A stretch of DNA of 64,000 nt, from assembly GCA_009761415.1 (NCBI GenBank), contig QUOL01000001.1, positions 1,426,001 to 1,490,000 of the forward strand, in the 5' to 3' direction. This stretch comes from Sarcomyxa edulis (taxonomy: Eukaryota > Basidiomycota > Agaricomycetes > Agaricales > Mycenaceae). Below the pieces are notes generated by a model. The model was not told where the DNA came from. It ran no database searches and was given only the letters and a program-made list of their open reading frames with translations. Made by a program: the position numbers and the translations under genes. Below are positions 1 to 11,922 of the stretch, piece by piece; position 1 is the stretch's first letter, and each line of letters starts with the position of its first letter.

Positions 1-731
1 GTCCTTTGACGAGAAAATTCAGACCGTGTCTCATAGGCTTGCCTAGAAGATTATTGTCAAAGAAAATCCCTAGCCAAAGGTTGTTTCAAGACGCTTACTC
101 CAAAATTTCATCCGTCATCCGATGTGAGCTGTCGATCCTACCCCGTTCGGCCAGTAAAGAATCGGCAGCAGAAGACTTGTAAGCGCTGATTATAGCAAGA
201 CATTCAGTACAATACCGCCGTGGACTTCGCAGATAATGACACGGACTCAATATCGTTCCGTACACCACTGAGAAGATTTGCTTGATCCAGGGCATGTTTC
301 ACGTTCGCCTGAGAAGAACCATGTAAACGCGTCATGCCAGGCAATTTCGGCAGAGTGACCATACCTTGGTACGTTGCAGTTCACGCGCATTGTCCTGGAA
401 GACATCTCGGTGTCTTTGGATAGCACGAGCCATTGATTGTGAAGGGGGAGAGTCGGGATTATTGGCAAGTAGAGACAATTGCTCGTTGGTCTCTTCTAAC
501 TAATTGAGAGGTAAGATACAGTTTGACAGACAGGACAGGTGCACTTGCCTTTTCCAGCAAGTCGTCGACCTCATATTCCAGATCTTTCCACCGTTCATTT
601 GAGCCTCCAGCTTCGAGATCATCGGTGGGTCTGGAGATGGTTGAAGCTAGCCGCGAGTAAGCTGTCAGTTTGGTGTCGAATAGGGACTCCAAAGTTCGGC
701 ATTGTCGGTGTAGTGAATCGTAATTAGACAT
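1..731 (-). CDS. GOS1: GOS1, Golgi Qb-SNARE (5' part; truncated by window edge)
   Basis: Homologue of Gos1/GOS28, a tail-anchored SNARE that drives vesicle fusion within and towards the Golgi. The protein starts MSNYDSLHRQCRTLES. After splicing it reads through LEETNEQLSLLANNPD, the RAIQRHRDVFQDNAREL region and AYKSSAADSLLAERGRIDSS to TDEILEQAYETRSEF, in the order expected of the family's N-terminal helical part. Exons as I read them: 549-731, 365-499, 247-308, 99-185 and 1-42. The SNARE helix and membrane anchor lie beyond the left edge. The first intron appears to be GC-AG (donor GCAAGT at 548). A GT alternative four bases downstream (544) also keeps the frame but has a poor donor. The gene is divergent from the NTF2-like gene. 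Family call is secure; exact junctions are inferred. Confidence 0.9.
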
Positions 732-1095
732 TGGGTACTGAAATGGGTACGTCCCGAAGTGATGACAGTATTGAGGGAGGTATTAGGGAAGAGACGATAC
801 GTTTACAGTGAAGATGGAGAAGACGCACAGTACGCGCTCGCAGCATTGTCGTTTACGGAAATTGCCGTGTCTCGGAAGTAGTTCGCTCAAACTTGCTCTC
901 CTCCTCAAACTCTGGTATTTCTTGTCTAATCTTGGTGGATATGGTCTTTTCTTGCGGTACTAAATGGCTGGACGATACTATGGCGCGAAATATACTAGGG
1001 GCTGCTGTTGTCTCTCTCATGATGAAGCTGCTCGATCTGGTGCCAGTTTTTGCCAGCTGACGAATACACACGAGGAAATCGTATAAAGGCGCGAA
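732..1095. other. Divergent intergenic region GOS1 / NTF2-like gene
   Basis: 364 nt separate two oppositely directed start codons, so this should hold both promoters. I see no convincing TATA box or RNA gene. The short reading frame on the minus strand here has no recognisable family. Confidence 0.5.
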
Positions 1096-1991
1096 ATGAA
1101 CTCTCTAGTCACTCTCAATCTTCTTCGTCCGTCCATCCATCGTCTCGCTCTTTGTCAAAGCCCCATCCGCCTTGTACCTTCTCGTAATATGTCTACCAAT
1201 GCTACCGGATTGACTCCTGCAGAGACCAAGGCTCTGAAAGAAAGGTCTGCTCAGCCTCATGAGGAGAAAATCATTCAGGGAATAAAGGAGGTACTAGATA
1301 TTTCTTTCCCCTTCATCTGGTCATTCACTGACCATCCGCATGATTGACTTTCAAGATGTATAGTTGCGCCCCCAAAGAAGTAAAGCGAGAATATCCGTTT
1401 CGAAACATTCGCGCTCACCTACCTCTAAACAGCATACATTCGCTATCTATGCGAAAGATGCTGTTTTCCATGATCCCGTCGGTATTGCAGAAGGCGCGAA
1501 CTCAATTCGCGCTCAATTCATTGGTCTTGCCAAGGTTCGCCTCAAAGACTAGTCGTACACGCCGGAGACTAGCAATTGACCGTTCGAAAATCGTGTAGAT
1601 CTTCCCCCGCGCTGATCTTCCAAAGTTTCGCATCCTTGCCAACCCGCCCAGCGTCCCCGAGAGTACTATACTCATCGACCAAGATGTGGCGTACTACCGC
1701 AACGCTGAATCGGCGTCCCCCACCAAGGTACGTATTGCTCAATTGTCTCCCAAACTTTCTTCCGTCATTGATAATGATTCTGGACATCATCAGACCCTCA
1801 ATTCTCTTCTGACAATCGAAACCGACGGTTCGCACCAGGTCACTCGCCACACCGAAGAGTGGAACCACACCAAATCGATCACTAGCGAAGATGGGTTCCT
1901 TGGGATGTTGAACGAACAAAGGAAGAAAATAGCGGCATCCTTGACCAATATGGTCATCGGCGACGATCCTAAATCCAAATCTAAAGCTTGA
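1096..1991 (+). CDS. NTF2/SnoaL-like fold conserved protein
   Basis: Five exons (1096-1290, 1356-1379, 1433-1534, 1599-1727, 1794-1991) give about 215 residues. The second exon is only 24 nt (MYSCAPKE). The conserved core reads FAIYAKDAVFHDPVGIAEG, then IFPRADLPKFRILANPP, then a C-terminal HTEEWNHTKS block and GFLGMLNEQRKK. This pattern resembles the fungal SnoaL-like/NTF2-fold family in which a small cone-shaped domain covers a ligand pocket; the reaction or ligand is not known to me. The first 30 residues are basic and hydroxylated (LLRPSIHRLALCQSPIRL), so a mitochondrial presequence is possible. A start at the internal MSTNATG (about 1190) would remove it. Family assignment is from pattern memory. 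Confidence 0.7.
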
Positions 1992-2111
1992 GAAAACAGA
2001 ACCAGACGCGTGTACTAGTATGACAATTGTAATACATAGATTCGTACATTGAGAACCTCTGTTTGTAGAGTACAATACATTTCCTTCCTAGTTGTACACA
2101 TTCCTGTCAGC

Positions 2112-5100
2112 TCAAAAACCTAGCCAACCTTTCGCCGTGGTCTTGGCCGTCTGCTGGGTCGCCAAACGTTTGGCCTGAAGGTTCGTCAGCACGATAAAAG
2201 GTAGATAGTATTGTGGCGCATATATACCTCGGCCACCATACCCTTGCTTCCTTCTTCGAGTGAGTTGAATCGGTCCTCTAGATCACCAAGCATTTGACTA
2301 GCATGCCGTTGAACAACATGCCAATAACCGAAGAAAAGAACGAAATGCTCACCCCCTCTCGTTCAGAGCCGAGCTGAGACGGTCGTATAAGTTGCTCTGC
2401 ACACCAGCAGCTGTTTTTGCAAGTTCTGCAGCGGTCTTTCCGATATTTCCCATGGAAGTTCCCTGGTTGGTGGCACCCCGCGGGATGGGTGGCTCAGGAA
2501 TAGGCCTGTTCGGGCCTCCCACTTAGGAAGAAGATAGTCAGCTTTCGATACACAATAGATGAAAGGCAACATACAAAGCTCATCTAATTGATCCCCTGTC
2601 ATTGATTGTCCGAATCTAAACCAAGAGCCTAGCAATGAGGTCGGTCCGACTGAAACAGGCTGGGGTTGCGGAGGAATTGATGGCTTCGTGAGCTCGATGT
2701 CAGGCAAGGTATATGCGCGTCGAGAGTCAAAGAGTGTAGCATATGTTGCTTGGTTCATGGTACCTGAAGGCGGATGACGAGTCCATAGCATTAAATCACC
2801 CGTGTCATCTGCACTCAGTTGTCTACGGTTAATGCATCGAATCAGAACGATATTCGATCTTTTTGTGATGTTTGTACGCACGAGGTCAATATGGGAGGCA
2901 ACTGCACTATGTGCATGAGTTCGAGATGAGGTAGCGAATAAACCAAAGCTTCATGTCTGTCGGTGAAAGCGACCAAACTATGTGCCCCTAAGAGTAGATG
3001 CTGAGAGCAGTCTTCGGAAGATGGATTGAACGACTTACCACTTTTCTCCACAATTTGGACAGTTTGGACAGCGCCAACTTTGGTTCCCCAGTCTGCTTTG
3101 CCAATACGGTCCCCGGTGATATCTGCCATACATCTCACACCCTTCGCACCAGCAATGATCCAAATCCCATGAACACCAGCAGGTGTAGGCTGGAGAGAAG
3201 CAGCAAGTCTGCTTCCATCTGCTTTCCAATAGAAGCCACTTTTGCTATCGAGAACGAAGTTCCCCTGTGCAAATGGCGATACTACACCGTCCGTCTCCGT
3301 CGGGTTGCCATCCACAGTCCACGAACCAGATCCAACAGGCCGAGAAAGAGTGAATACTTGGGTCAGACCTGACTCACGGACTGCAATTAAGCGTACCCGA
3401 AGCTGGGGGTCTGTATTATGGTGTTAACATCTTCAGAGGTAGCTTCAATGGCAGGAAGACCAACTCACCAGAAGCGAGCGTACTGACAGTCCAAGCCAGA
3501 GAGCTCACATAATCGGGGATGTCAGAATGCATGTGGAGTAAACTATGCCTGTTCCTTCTTTTGTTATCTTGGTTAAGACGGAACGTGATTCGAGGGCCCC
3601 GCATGTCGACCACCAGCAGGGAACCATCCGCGTAGGCTGCAGCCAGGAAGCCTGGCAAGAAAAACTCGAGTCAGAACATTCCCGAACACGATGGCACAAG
3701 GGCTTACCAGCGTCCGATATCGCACTCGCCGTGAGGGGACCTTTTCCAGATGTGAGCAGGAAATACGGCCGGAATCTCCGACCGGGGGCTGGTTCGACAT
3801 GTTGAAGGGAGACCAGCTCTTTGTCAGAGATTTCCTTGTATGATGTAACAGAGGTTTGTAGGCGGAAAATCACAAGTTCGCCCGATCGAAATGCTACAGA
3901 GCATTCGAGCGACTCCGAGGCAAGTTGCACGGATTCAATACGGGTCTGGGTAAGGAATGTCGGCGATGCATTCTTGGTAACTGCCGGGTCAATCAGCACC
4001 GGTCCCAATTCGATTATCAGATCGGGTAGAGGATTTGGAAAGTCTTTATCGAGGGGTATCGGCCTCAAATTGATCAACAACTGGGCACTGATGTCGTGAA
4101 ATTGGACAGAGACATCTCTATAAAAGGTGACGAGGATCCGATGCGGCTGATACTGTAGTGGGACGTTCAGAGTCAAACGTCTGAGGGAGATGCAGGAGAT
4201 ACGAACCTTTGAGAGTTTTAGCTCATTAGACTTGGATTCGTCCGCCCAAGCGATCCCGCCCTTCAGTGGTAACGCATCATTGTCAGTGATCTCGTTCGTG
4301 ATAAGGGTTTCGTACACCTCGCGGTCTAGTCTCAGGAGTTGACCGCTGATGAGCCCACTGCTGCCGACTTCTAAGGCAGTCGGAAGCCTCAACCTCCTGG
4401 GATCCGCTTCCATTTGCATCTCGTTCAGAGTCGAGGTCAAGTCTTCCACAATATCATCCGAATCACTTTGCATAGTTTCGGCCAATGGAACGGCCAGGAA
4501 TGTGGGAGGAGGAAATTGATATGCTTCCATGGCGCGTGTACCACCATGACCATCAAAGAGTATCAGGATGGATGTAGGATCGAATGTTCCTCCGAAGTGA
4601 GGGCTATCACGAGGAAGAAGCAAGAAATCCTGCGCAGTCCCGGGAGTAGGATAGAAAAATTCTTTCAAGGGTGTCAGAGAGTCGCGCATGGCATTTCGCA
4701 TGACAGGATGCAGACGAATCTGAGAAGCAGGATTAAGGGTCGGTGGTTCCGCTGGGTTGAAAGCTGGCAGCCAATGGACAGAAATTCCCGTAGTTCCCTC
4801 CATTGGCAGGCCACCGAGAATCGTGAGTGAGGTCTCGCCTCCTTTGGGGTCTGTAGAGTTCGGAAACCCGCTCCAGGAAAGTCGAAAAATAGGCTCCCGA
4901 TTGGATGGAGCAGGAATGGGCTCTTTTTCTGCATGGGCATCGTGAGGGAAATATTTTTCCAGTATGTTACCATCAACAAGGTTGACATCAGCATCGTCCA
5001 AGGTTATTACTAGAAGAGGTTGGTCTTCGTCTTCAACTGCCCAAAATGCGATAGATCCGTCAGAATACCCTGCTGCAAAAAAGTGACCAGCAGGATGGAC

Positions 5101-6277
5101 AGCGAAAGTTGTCACGGAAGGTCGCCGATGAGAGAGGAGATTCTGTTACACGACGATAAATAGTGATCACATACGGACGAGTGCTTTTGACATACCGGAC
5201 TTCCATAGCCTGAGCCACCGGGAGCACCTGGGGGCAGGACAAGCTCATATGCTCGGAGGGTGTTGCGTTGGGTCTTTTTAACATCAATCAATTCGTTCAG
5301 TAACCAACGCTGGCGTGAGGCTCACCAGATCTGACAAGATGATCCCACCTAAAGGGCTTGGTTCAATATCGTTCTTTTGACGATTAACCTCTGAGACTGA
5401 CCTCCATAAACAATGAAAAGAAGATTGAGATCTCTTGGATGCACTACAACATCAACAGGAATTCGCCTGATAGTATCTTCATCAAACAAGAGGCACTGGG
5501 AATGATGAAAATACTTACGCGGTCGGATCCGAAATTTCATGCAGACTGCTAGCGGCGATCTTTTCTTCGTATAATGTCCACAAGCTGGGTATCGTATATG
5601 AAGATTTACGATAGCAAGTCAAGTCGTAAGTCCTGATCTCCCCGGATTGCAAAGCAATGAAAGCCTGTCAACGCGGAGATCAGAGACTACCGATGTGATA
5701 ATGGGAGTGATCACAGACATGTGAGTGGGAAGGCGAGATGGTAAGGCAACTATCTCTCGAGATTCAGTGTTGAGTGCACGGTGTACCATTAATTCTCTCA
5801 CTTTGCATGATCATATTTCGCAGTGATCAAATATTTGGGTCGACCATAATTTGAAAGATCCCATACATGGAGTTGGTCATTATCATCTGGATATACAGCA
5901 ATCAAGAGAGTGCTTCACAAACAGAATGGACTGATGTTCACCGATACAAACGATATGGAAAACATAAGGTGCGAATTGTAGAAACTTGACTCCGAGTCGC
6001 TGCGGGACAATCAGCTTGCACTCCACACCCGATCTCCCAAACAAAAAAATACCCCCGCTTGCAGTTCCTATTTGACATATTGAGTGAGTATTCATAGTTT
6101 CTGGAGGCCTCGTTGATCATGTATACCAATTGCAAGTAGACCAGATGCTGATTCAGCAGCCAGTGTAGTCGTGTCCAGGGGATATTCAAATGACCTGAGA
6201 GTTCCTGCATGCCAGTCCTGCGGGTCACGCAAATCGGCTGAGAGGTCCACTAGATCAAGATTCGGTTTGTGGAACAT
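2112..6277 (-). CDS. SRO7: Sro7/tomosyn-type Lgl family protein with C-terminal R-SNARE-like motif
   Basis: Many-exon gene whose product starts MFHKPNLDLVDLSADL, a hallmark of fungal lethal-giant-larvae/tomosyn proteins. These are two beta-propellers that bind the exocytic Rab Sec4 and the t-SNARE Sec9 and control vesicle fusion at the plasma membrane. The large exon ending near 5115 carries propeller sequence such as FAVHPAGHFFAAGYSDGSIAFW. The last exons encode NIGKTAAELAKTAAGVQSNL, NERG/QMLGDLEDRFNSLEEGSKG and an end QTAKTTAKGWLGF-stop. The segment around NERGQMLGDLEDR aligns with the R-SNARE heptads, the Arg of NERG being the likely zero-layer residue. That makes it tomosyn-like rather than yeast Sro7-like, which lacks this motif. 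Convergent with the gene on its left. The family is certain; each intron was not traced. Confidence 0.9.
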
Positions 6278-6516
6278 GGAACTTCGAGAAATTCACGTCG
6301 TATGAGGGGGTAAGGCAAGAGCAAGAGGAGGAATCAGGATGATGGAGTTCACGTTCAAGTTCAGAAGAGTGATCGGAGCACGTGCACCGCATTAGGACAC
6401 TTTTGAAAACGCGACAAATGGACGTCGACTCGGGATAAACCCAGAATTAAATACTAAATGCCTAGCAATACATGATGGAACATGAAAAATGCTACAATCG
6501 AAACTAAAGACTGCGG

Positions 6517-9500
6517 TCATGAGTCTGCTCTCTCAAACACGGGTCTCGACCCCGCTCGCCCAGCTTGAGTTTGAGTTGATGCACCTCGGATTCTCCCCAA
6601 CCAACTTCGTTTAGACTGTTTCGAGTCTTCACTGGCCTCACTCGCCATTCCCTGAGATGGAGCAAGAGGATTGTTAGTCAAATCAGCGATGAGCGGTTTT
6701 GCAGCAGCGGTGGATCGCCGTTTAGGTGATGGCATGGGTACATTCGGACGCGTCCGTACTGGAGTAAAGCCAGAATGGATACTCTGCAAAACTCTCCGAA
6801 CTCGTGGCGTTGTGTTCGTGTTTTCCACATCTTCGGATGGTAGGCTATCAGCAGTGAAGGCTTGTGGTGGAACGCCATCGCAGTCCTCGAAATCGTCAGG
6901 CGCACGGCGTTTTCGGCTCCCTGAAGAAGATACCGATGACGAGAAATCGGGCATGGGTGTAGGTACTGGATGCTTGGACTTTTCAGGAGTGCGGGTCTTG
7001 AATACCGGAGGAGGTGCAGTTCTCCGTTCAGGAGTCTTCGCTCGTGTTAACGAAGAAGTCGAAGCGATCCGGCTCAACGTCGACGGTGTACGGGAGAGGG
7101 GTGTCGAATGGGTATATACAGGAATTGGGGGTATGGGAGGGACGTGAGTGATTGTATTTGTTCGTGCCAACGGAGCAGGCGCTATCGCACTTGAAGAGCT
7201 CGAAACCATTGAGGGACTTACTGCAGGCTCAGAAGGTGCAGAAGCTGGCAGAGATGCCTTTGCAGCGGCCAACTTTGTTTGCAAATTCTGCACCTTGCGA
7301 GTAAGAGACTCGACCTTGGTAGCAAGCTTCTTTTTCTCTTTCAACATTCTGTATTGTTGGATGTTATATCAGTGTTCTGTAAACAATTAGATAACAAAAG
7401 GACGCACTCAATAACGCGGTCATCGTTTTCTTCGATCTCTGCACATTTGCTTCGTAACAATTCTTCCATCTCGTTGTTCCTTTCCTCTAATTCAGCCACG
7501 ATCCCTTGCAGGTCTGGCTTCGAACGCAAGGCTGCAAGCTCTTTTTGCAGGTCTGCCATTTCTCGCTTATGCTGCGCCGTTTGTAAGCTAAGGCTGACCT
7601 CTGCCGCCTGACCAGATTCTTCAGACCGAGATAAGTCAGCACGAGTGCGTTCAAGAGTATCTGAGAGAGAGGCGATAGAACGTGCACTGATCATCAATCA
7701 ATGTCAGCAACAAGGTATAATTTCTATAATACGGTGTAAGACAGACCTGTCTTTTGCCTGACTTTCCAAAAATCGTGTCAACGATAGGGATCGCTGGATT
7801 TCAGCTCCAAGGGTAGTCATCTCTTCTTGTAGAGACGTCTTCTCGTCTTGGAGGGTCTTCGTTTCCCTCCTCGCCTCATCTAATTGGGTCTCAACAGCGG
7901 CCAAATCCTCCCGAAGTTGAACGAGAGCGGACTCCGCACATTCGTAACGTTTAGTGGCCACATCCATCTTCTCCTCGTGTGTTTGCTTCTCGAGACTCCG
8001 AAGATCGTCCTGTTCACGTAGTTTCGACTCTAGTTGAGCAACAGTCTCCTCAAAGTTCTCGATCTTATCCACATGCTCTTTGAGCTTGGATTGCACAACA
8101 ACGATCTCGTCTTCGAGTTGACTTCGGGTGAGGCTGGATTGTTCTGTGACTTTCTCCAGACGCGCTTCATATTCTGCTTGTCGTTCTTCCAAGTCCTGCT
8201 TGGATCGAGTAGATTCTGACAATGCCTCCTCGTGGCGAGCTTCGGCGGCGATGTATCGATCTCGAGCTTCCTCAACGGCGGTGGCCAGATGCTCGAGACG
8301 CCCTTGGAGTTCTTTCAATTCTTCTGCGTGTTCAGCCTTCAGATGCTCCATGTCGCCCTGGAGGTCGTTGCGTGCGAGCAGATGATCTAGCTCCTCAATG
8401 CGTAGTCGGAGGGCGGCTTTCGAACTCGTGAGTTCTTTGACAGTCTCGTTGTGGCTAGTTTCGTTAGCAGCAACGATTCCTTGGAGATCCTCGACTTTCG
8501 TTTCGAAATCTAGCACAAGGGCTTTTGTCTCTGCCTCTCGTGCTCCAAGCGCGGTTCGGAGGACTTGTACCTGCTCCTGTAGACGTGTGGTAGTTGCGCC
8601 TGCTGCTCGTATGACTGCGGACAGCTTGAACGCATCCTGCCTTGAGACCGCGAGTGCGAGGATAGCTTGTCGCTCCGACGTTTCCGAGGAATGAGTTGAT
8701 TGTTGGAGATCCTGTAACGCCAACGTCGTCTGTTCGAGGAGATGCAACATCCGTTGATTTTCCATGTCGACAACCTGGCGTTCTTCAGACATATGTGCCA
8801 CCGCAAAATTCATCTCTGCGGTGTTCTCATCTATTCTTTGAGTCAAGCTCTTGACGGCAGACCTCGAACGCCCAACCGTCTCCACAATCACACCCACCAA
8901 AGCTGCAACCTCGATGTCCCTTTCTTCCATACGTTGCTCGAGCAATTCAAAGTCAACCTCCAACCCTTCAACCCTTACGAGCGCTTCATCTCGTGCTTCT
9001 CGAGCTGCAGCGCAATCTTCCACCATCGCACTCTTCTCTGCGGCCACCGTCTCGAGCTCCATAGTCATCTCAGAAAGTCTGTCCTCTTGTAAGCGCATGT
9101 TGGTTTCCAAGCGTTTAATATCATGCTGGTGGATCCCAATCTGTTCTGTCCTTCTCATGACACGGTCCTCCAGTTCCTCGATTTGCTGTCGCAAAGCTCG
9201 GGTGACTTCGTTAGAAGACATGGTGGATAATTGGTGCATTTGAAGGGTGCTATAGCGGCTCTCCGCCTCTGCCAACTCCTGTTGAGAGGACTCGATGTCG
9301 GTAAGGAGGTTGGTAACCTGGAGCGTCAGGGAGTTCCGTTCAGATTCTACGTCCTCGAGTGATTTGCTAAGATCTCCCAGATGCGCCTCCGTTTGGTGCA
9401 AGGCTTCTTGAAGGTCTATGCATGTCTGAGTCAAGCGTTCGACCTCTACGTTCTGTGTATCCAGTTGCACCGTTAGATCGGATTTCTGAGCTGTTACTTC

Positions 9501-11266
9501 TGCAAGACGCAGGACAGCGGTATCGCGGTCAACCCCCAGCTGCACGTACGCCTGCTCTTTTTCGTGAAGACATGACGTGACTGTTTCGAGTTTGTCGGAC
9601 AGGCTCAAAAGAGCGGTCGACGTAGTATCAACTCTAGACTGTAGATGTCCAATTACGACCACGGATGCAAGAGTAGCGAGAGTAGCGCGGCTGTTCTGCT
9701 GCTTCATGGTGCGCACCATCGTCTCTTCGCGCGTGTTCGCTTCGTGCACACGAGTTCGAAGGGTTTGCAGTTCCTCCAAGACAGTTGGGTCCTCCTGGAC
9801 GATGGGAACACTGCTAGCAGCCACCTTGGCCTCCAACGCCTCGATAGCAAATTTGGATTCAGTCTCCAAGAACTGCAAGTCCCGTCTGAGATTATCGCGC
9901 TCTCCGCGGAGTCGGTCAATGGCAGCCAAGAGGCGTTCGATATACGCGACTGCTGCATCGTCTGGCGGCGGAACGGGAGGTGGCTGACTCAAGAGTGTCT
10001 CTGTTGATGAGGCTGTGAGAATTGCTCGCACTTGATTTGTGAGGTCCCTGCACGATGACCTTTTAGCAAGCTCGGAATGTTGGAGTAGATGATACACGTA
10101 CCGTTCCTTAGCCTCCAGTGCCTCCACGCGAGCCTCTTTCTCCTGCATCAATTTCGAGAGTTGAGTGACACGGGCTTGAGACTCCTCTAGCTCATCCAGA
10201 GCTTCCTCTTTCTCCCTGACCAGTTCGATCTGCCTAGCCTCGCTCTCAGACGCTCTCTCCACCTCTAGTCGAAGTTTGGTCTCTGCCTTGACCAAGGTCT
10301 CTCTCAATGAATCTGTCTCCGCCGTGTTCCTAAGCATAGTCTCGAGGGCCGTGATCTTCGCCTCATCTTCATCGATTCTCTTCAAAAGCGCTTCTTCGCG
10401 AGTTGCGTCTCCTTGCTGCTCCTTGAGGAATTGGAGCTCCTCCTCTTTTTCCTCGAGCGATGCCTCCATTTCCTGCAATTGTGATTGCATCTTCTTCTCC
10501 ATCCCAGCCTTCTCGTTACTGACTTTTATGAGTTCATCCTGGACATTCTTGAGCTTCTGGGTCGCGGTACGTAGATCGGATTCCTTGTTGGCTAGGGTCA
10601 CACGGACGTCATTGAGATCTTGTTCGAGAGTGGAGAGCTGGAAATTCGAGACTGAAGAAGACCGTGAGCGAGGGGCACGCAGACGGCTAGCGGGGAGCGG
10701 TGCAGCGGGACGTTGTCGTAGTTCCGACTCCAGCTCTTTCACTCTAGCCTCCAACATTCCTTTCTCGCGTTCCAACTTAGAACCAAGAGCACTAGAGTCT
10801 TCCGATTTGTGCGATAGAGAGTCTAATGCGGCGTGTAGCTCCCTAATTTCGAGATCTTTCTCTTTGATCACGTCTTGTGCAGCTGTTAGAGCCGTCTCGA
10901 CGTTTTGCGAACGAATCTTCTCGCTCCGTAGGTCTTCTGAGCATCGTTTGAAATTAGTCTCTAGTTGAATAGCTCGTTCCGTTTCATGGCCCAGCTACGA
11001 GTGAAAAGTCAGTGGCAGAAGGGAGAAACTAGGTGACGTTCCGAACCTTGTGGAGAGTTTCGTTTAGTGTCGCTTTCAATTCATTGAGCTCTTCCGTTTG
11101 TTTCATTAGTTGACTTTGTTGAGCGGATATGTGTGCATCTAAAAAGCGTTGAATGAAGGGGAAGCGGGTCAGAATATAGAATGATGGCACCTTTGCTAGC
11201 CAGTCTATCTTTGATGGCCTGTGCCTCTTCTGTCACGTCGTTTGCTCCTATATTCCAAGACGACAT
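6517..11266 (-). CDS. Very long coiled-coil protein, function unknown
   Basis: The start is taken as MSSWNIGANDVTEEAQAIKD at 11266. Small exons (AHISAQQSQLMKQTEELNEL; then LGHETERAIQLETNFKRC) lead into a nearly continuous coding stretch from about 10871 to 7704. That stretch is almost entirely heptad-repeat sequence rich in E, L, Q, K and R. A 54-nt in-frame intron (donor GTACGT near 10102, acceptor CAG near 10050) hides inside it. The tail (about 7347-6517) is a Ser/Pro/Thr-rich basic region with SRKRRAPDD and SPKRRSTAA, possible nuclear localisation signals, ending FERADS. Length is roughly 1,400-1,500 residues. No motor, kinase or membrane segment is visible. It could be a nuclear, spindle-pole or nuclear-pore coiled-coil protein, but nothing in the sequence settles this. 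Divergent from the small membrane protein gene, 222 nt away. Confidence 0.75.
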
Positions 11267-11488
11267 CGCGCAGTCAGCTCGCCTTATGCAAGATGACGGT
11301 CGGGTGCCAAAATAGTGTGAATTGAGGAAAGTGAGGAATCGCCGGTGGTTTTGGTTGAAACTTGAGAGAGACGACGCGTGCCACAAACGAACTCGATCAC
11401 AAGACCGTGTCCAACTCTCACACGTACTATCCGTATTCAGCCGCGCTTTATTGGTTCGACAGTTCAAACGTTCAAGCCGTCCGCGACA

Positions 11489-11785
11489 ATGCCTCCAAAG
11501 ACCGTCAAATCCCACAAATCCCACAAATCGACATCGACTGCTGTGGAACGAGCTGCAGAAACTCTGCAAAAGAAAACCCCCGTCACAAGGAACAACAAGT
11601 CACTTGTGCAATCTTATGCTGGTGAATCTACATGTTCATTCGCTCTGCATCTCATTAACAGTCATTTAGCTCTTCCAGCCAGTACGAGACGCAAGTTATC
11701 TCTGGGTCTTATGGCTTTCGGATTGATTGGTATTGTTGCCTCTGACTACTTGGAGAAAAAAATGCCGCCTGAAGCACAGAATTGA
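11489..11785 (+). CDS. Small single-pass membrane protein, unknown
   Basis: Two exons (11489-11621 and 11670-11785) give 82 residues, MPPKTVKSHKSHKS... to ...KKMPPEAQN. The N-terminal half is basic and Ser/Thr-rich. The C-terminal half has one hydrophobic helix, LSLGLMAFGLIGIVASDYLE, flanked by charged residues. This resembles small tail-anchored or mitochondrial/ER membrane proteins, but I do not recognise a family. The start was chosen as the first ATG giving a compact protein; an upstream in-frame ATG at 11378 would add 37 residues of promoter-like sequence. The 48-nt intron has donor GTGAAT and acceptor TTTAG. Confidence 0.6.
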   Translation: MPPKTVKSHKSHKSTSTAVERAAETLQKKTPVTRNNKSLVQSYAGESTCSFALHLINSHLALPASTRRKLSLGLMAFGLIGIVASDYLEKKMPPEAQN

Positions 11786-11922
11786 TGATACATATCTATC
11801 TCATTCATGACAATGTTCGAGGATAGGGATACAGTGTGGTGGCAATCTATGGGTACAAGATGGAGTGAAATAGGGACTGTGAAACATCGAGGGATTGGAA
11901 GTCAGGGCCAGCAGACATGTCG

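Noticed and set aside
544..547. GT donor (GTGCAC) for GOS1 intron 1
   Set aside because: Keeps the frame but matches the donor consensus poorly; GCAAGT four bases upstream is much better. Kept as an alternative only.
1569..2075. Minus-strand frame of 168 residues
   Set aside because: Antisense to the spliced NTF2-like gene, whose five exons show family motifs; no motif in this frame.
10276..10968. Plus-strand frame of 230 residues, very Ser-rich
   Set aside because: Antisense shadow of the Glu/Leu-rich coiled-coil gene; reverse reading of GAA/GAG codons yields Ser/Phe-rich frames.
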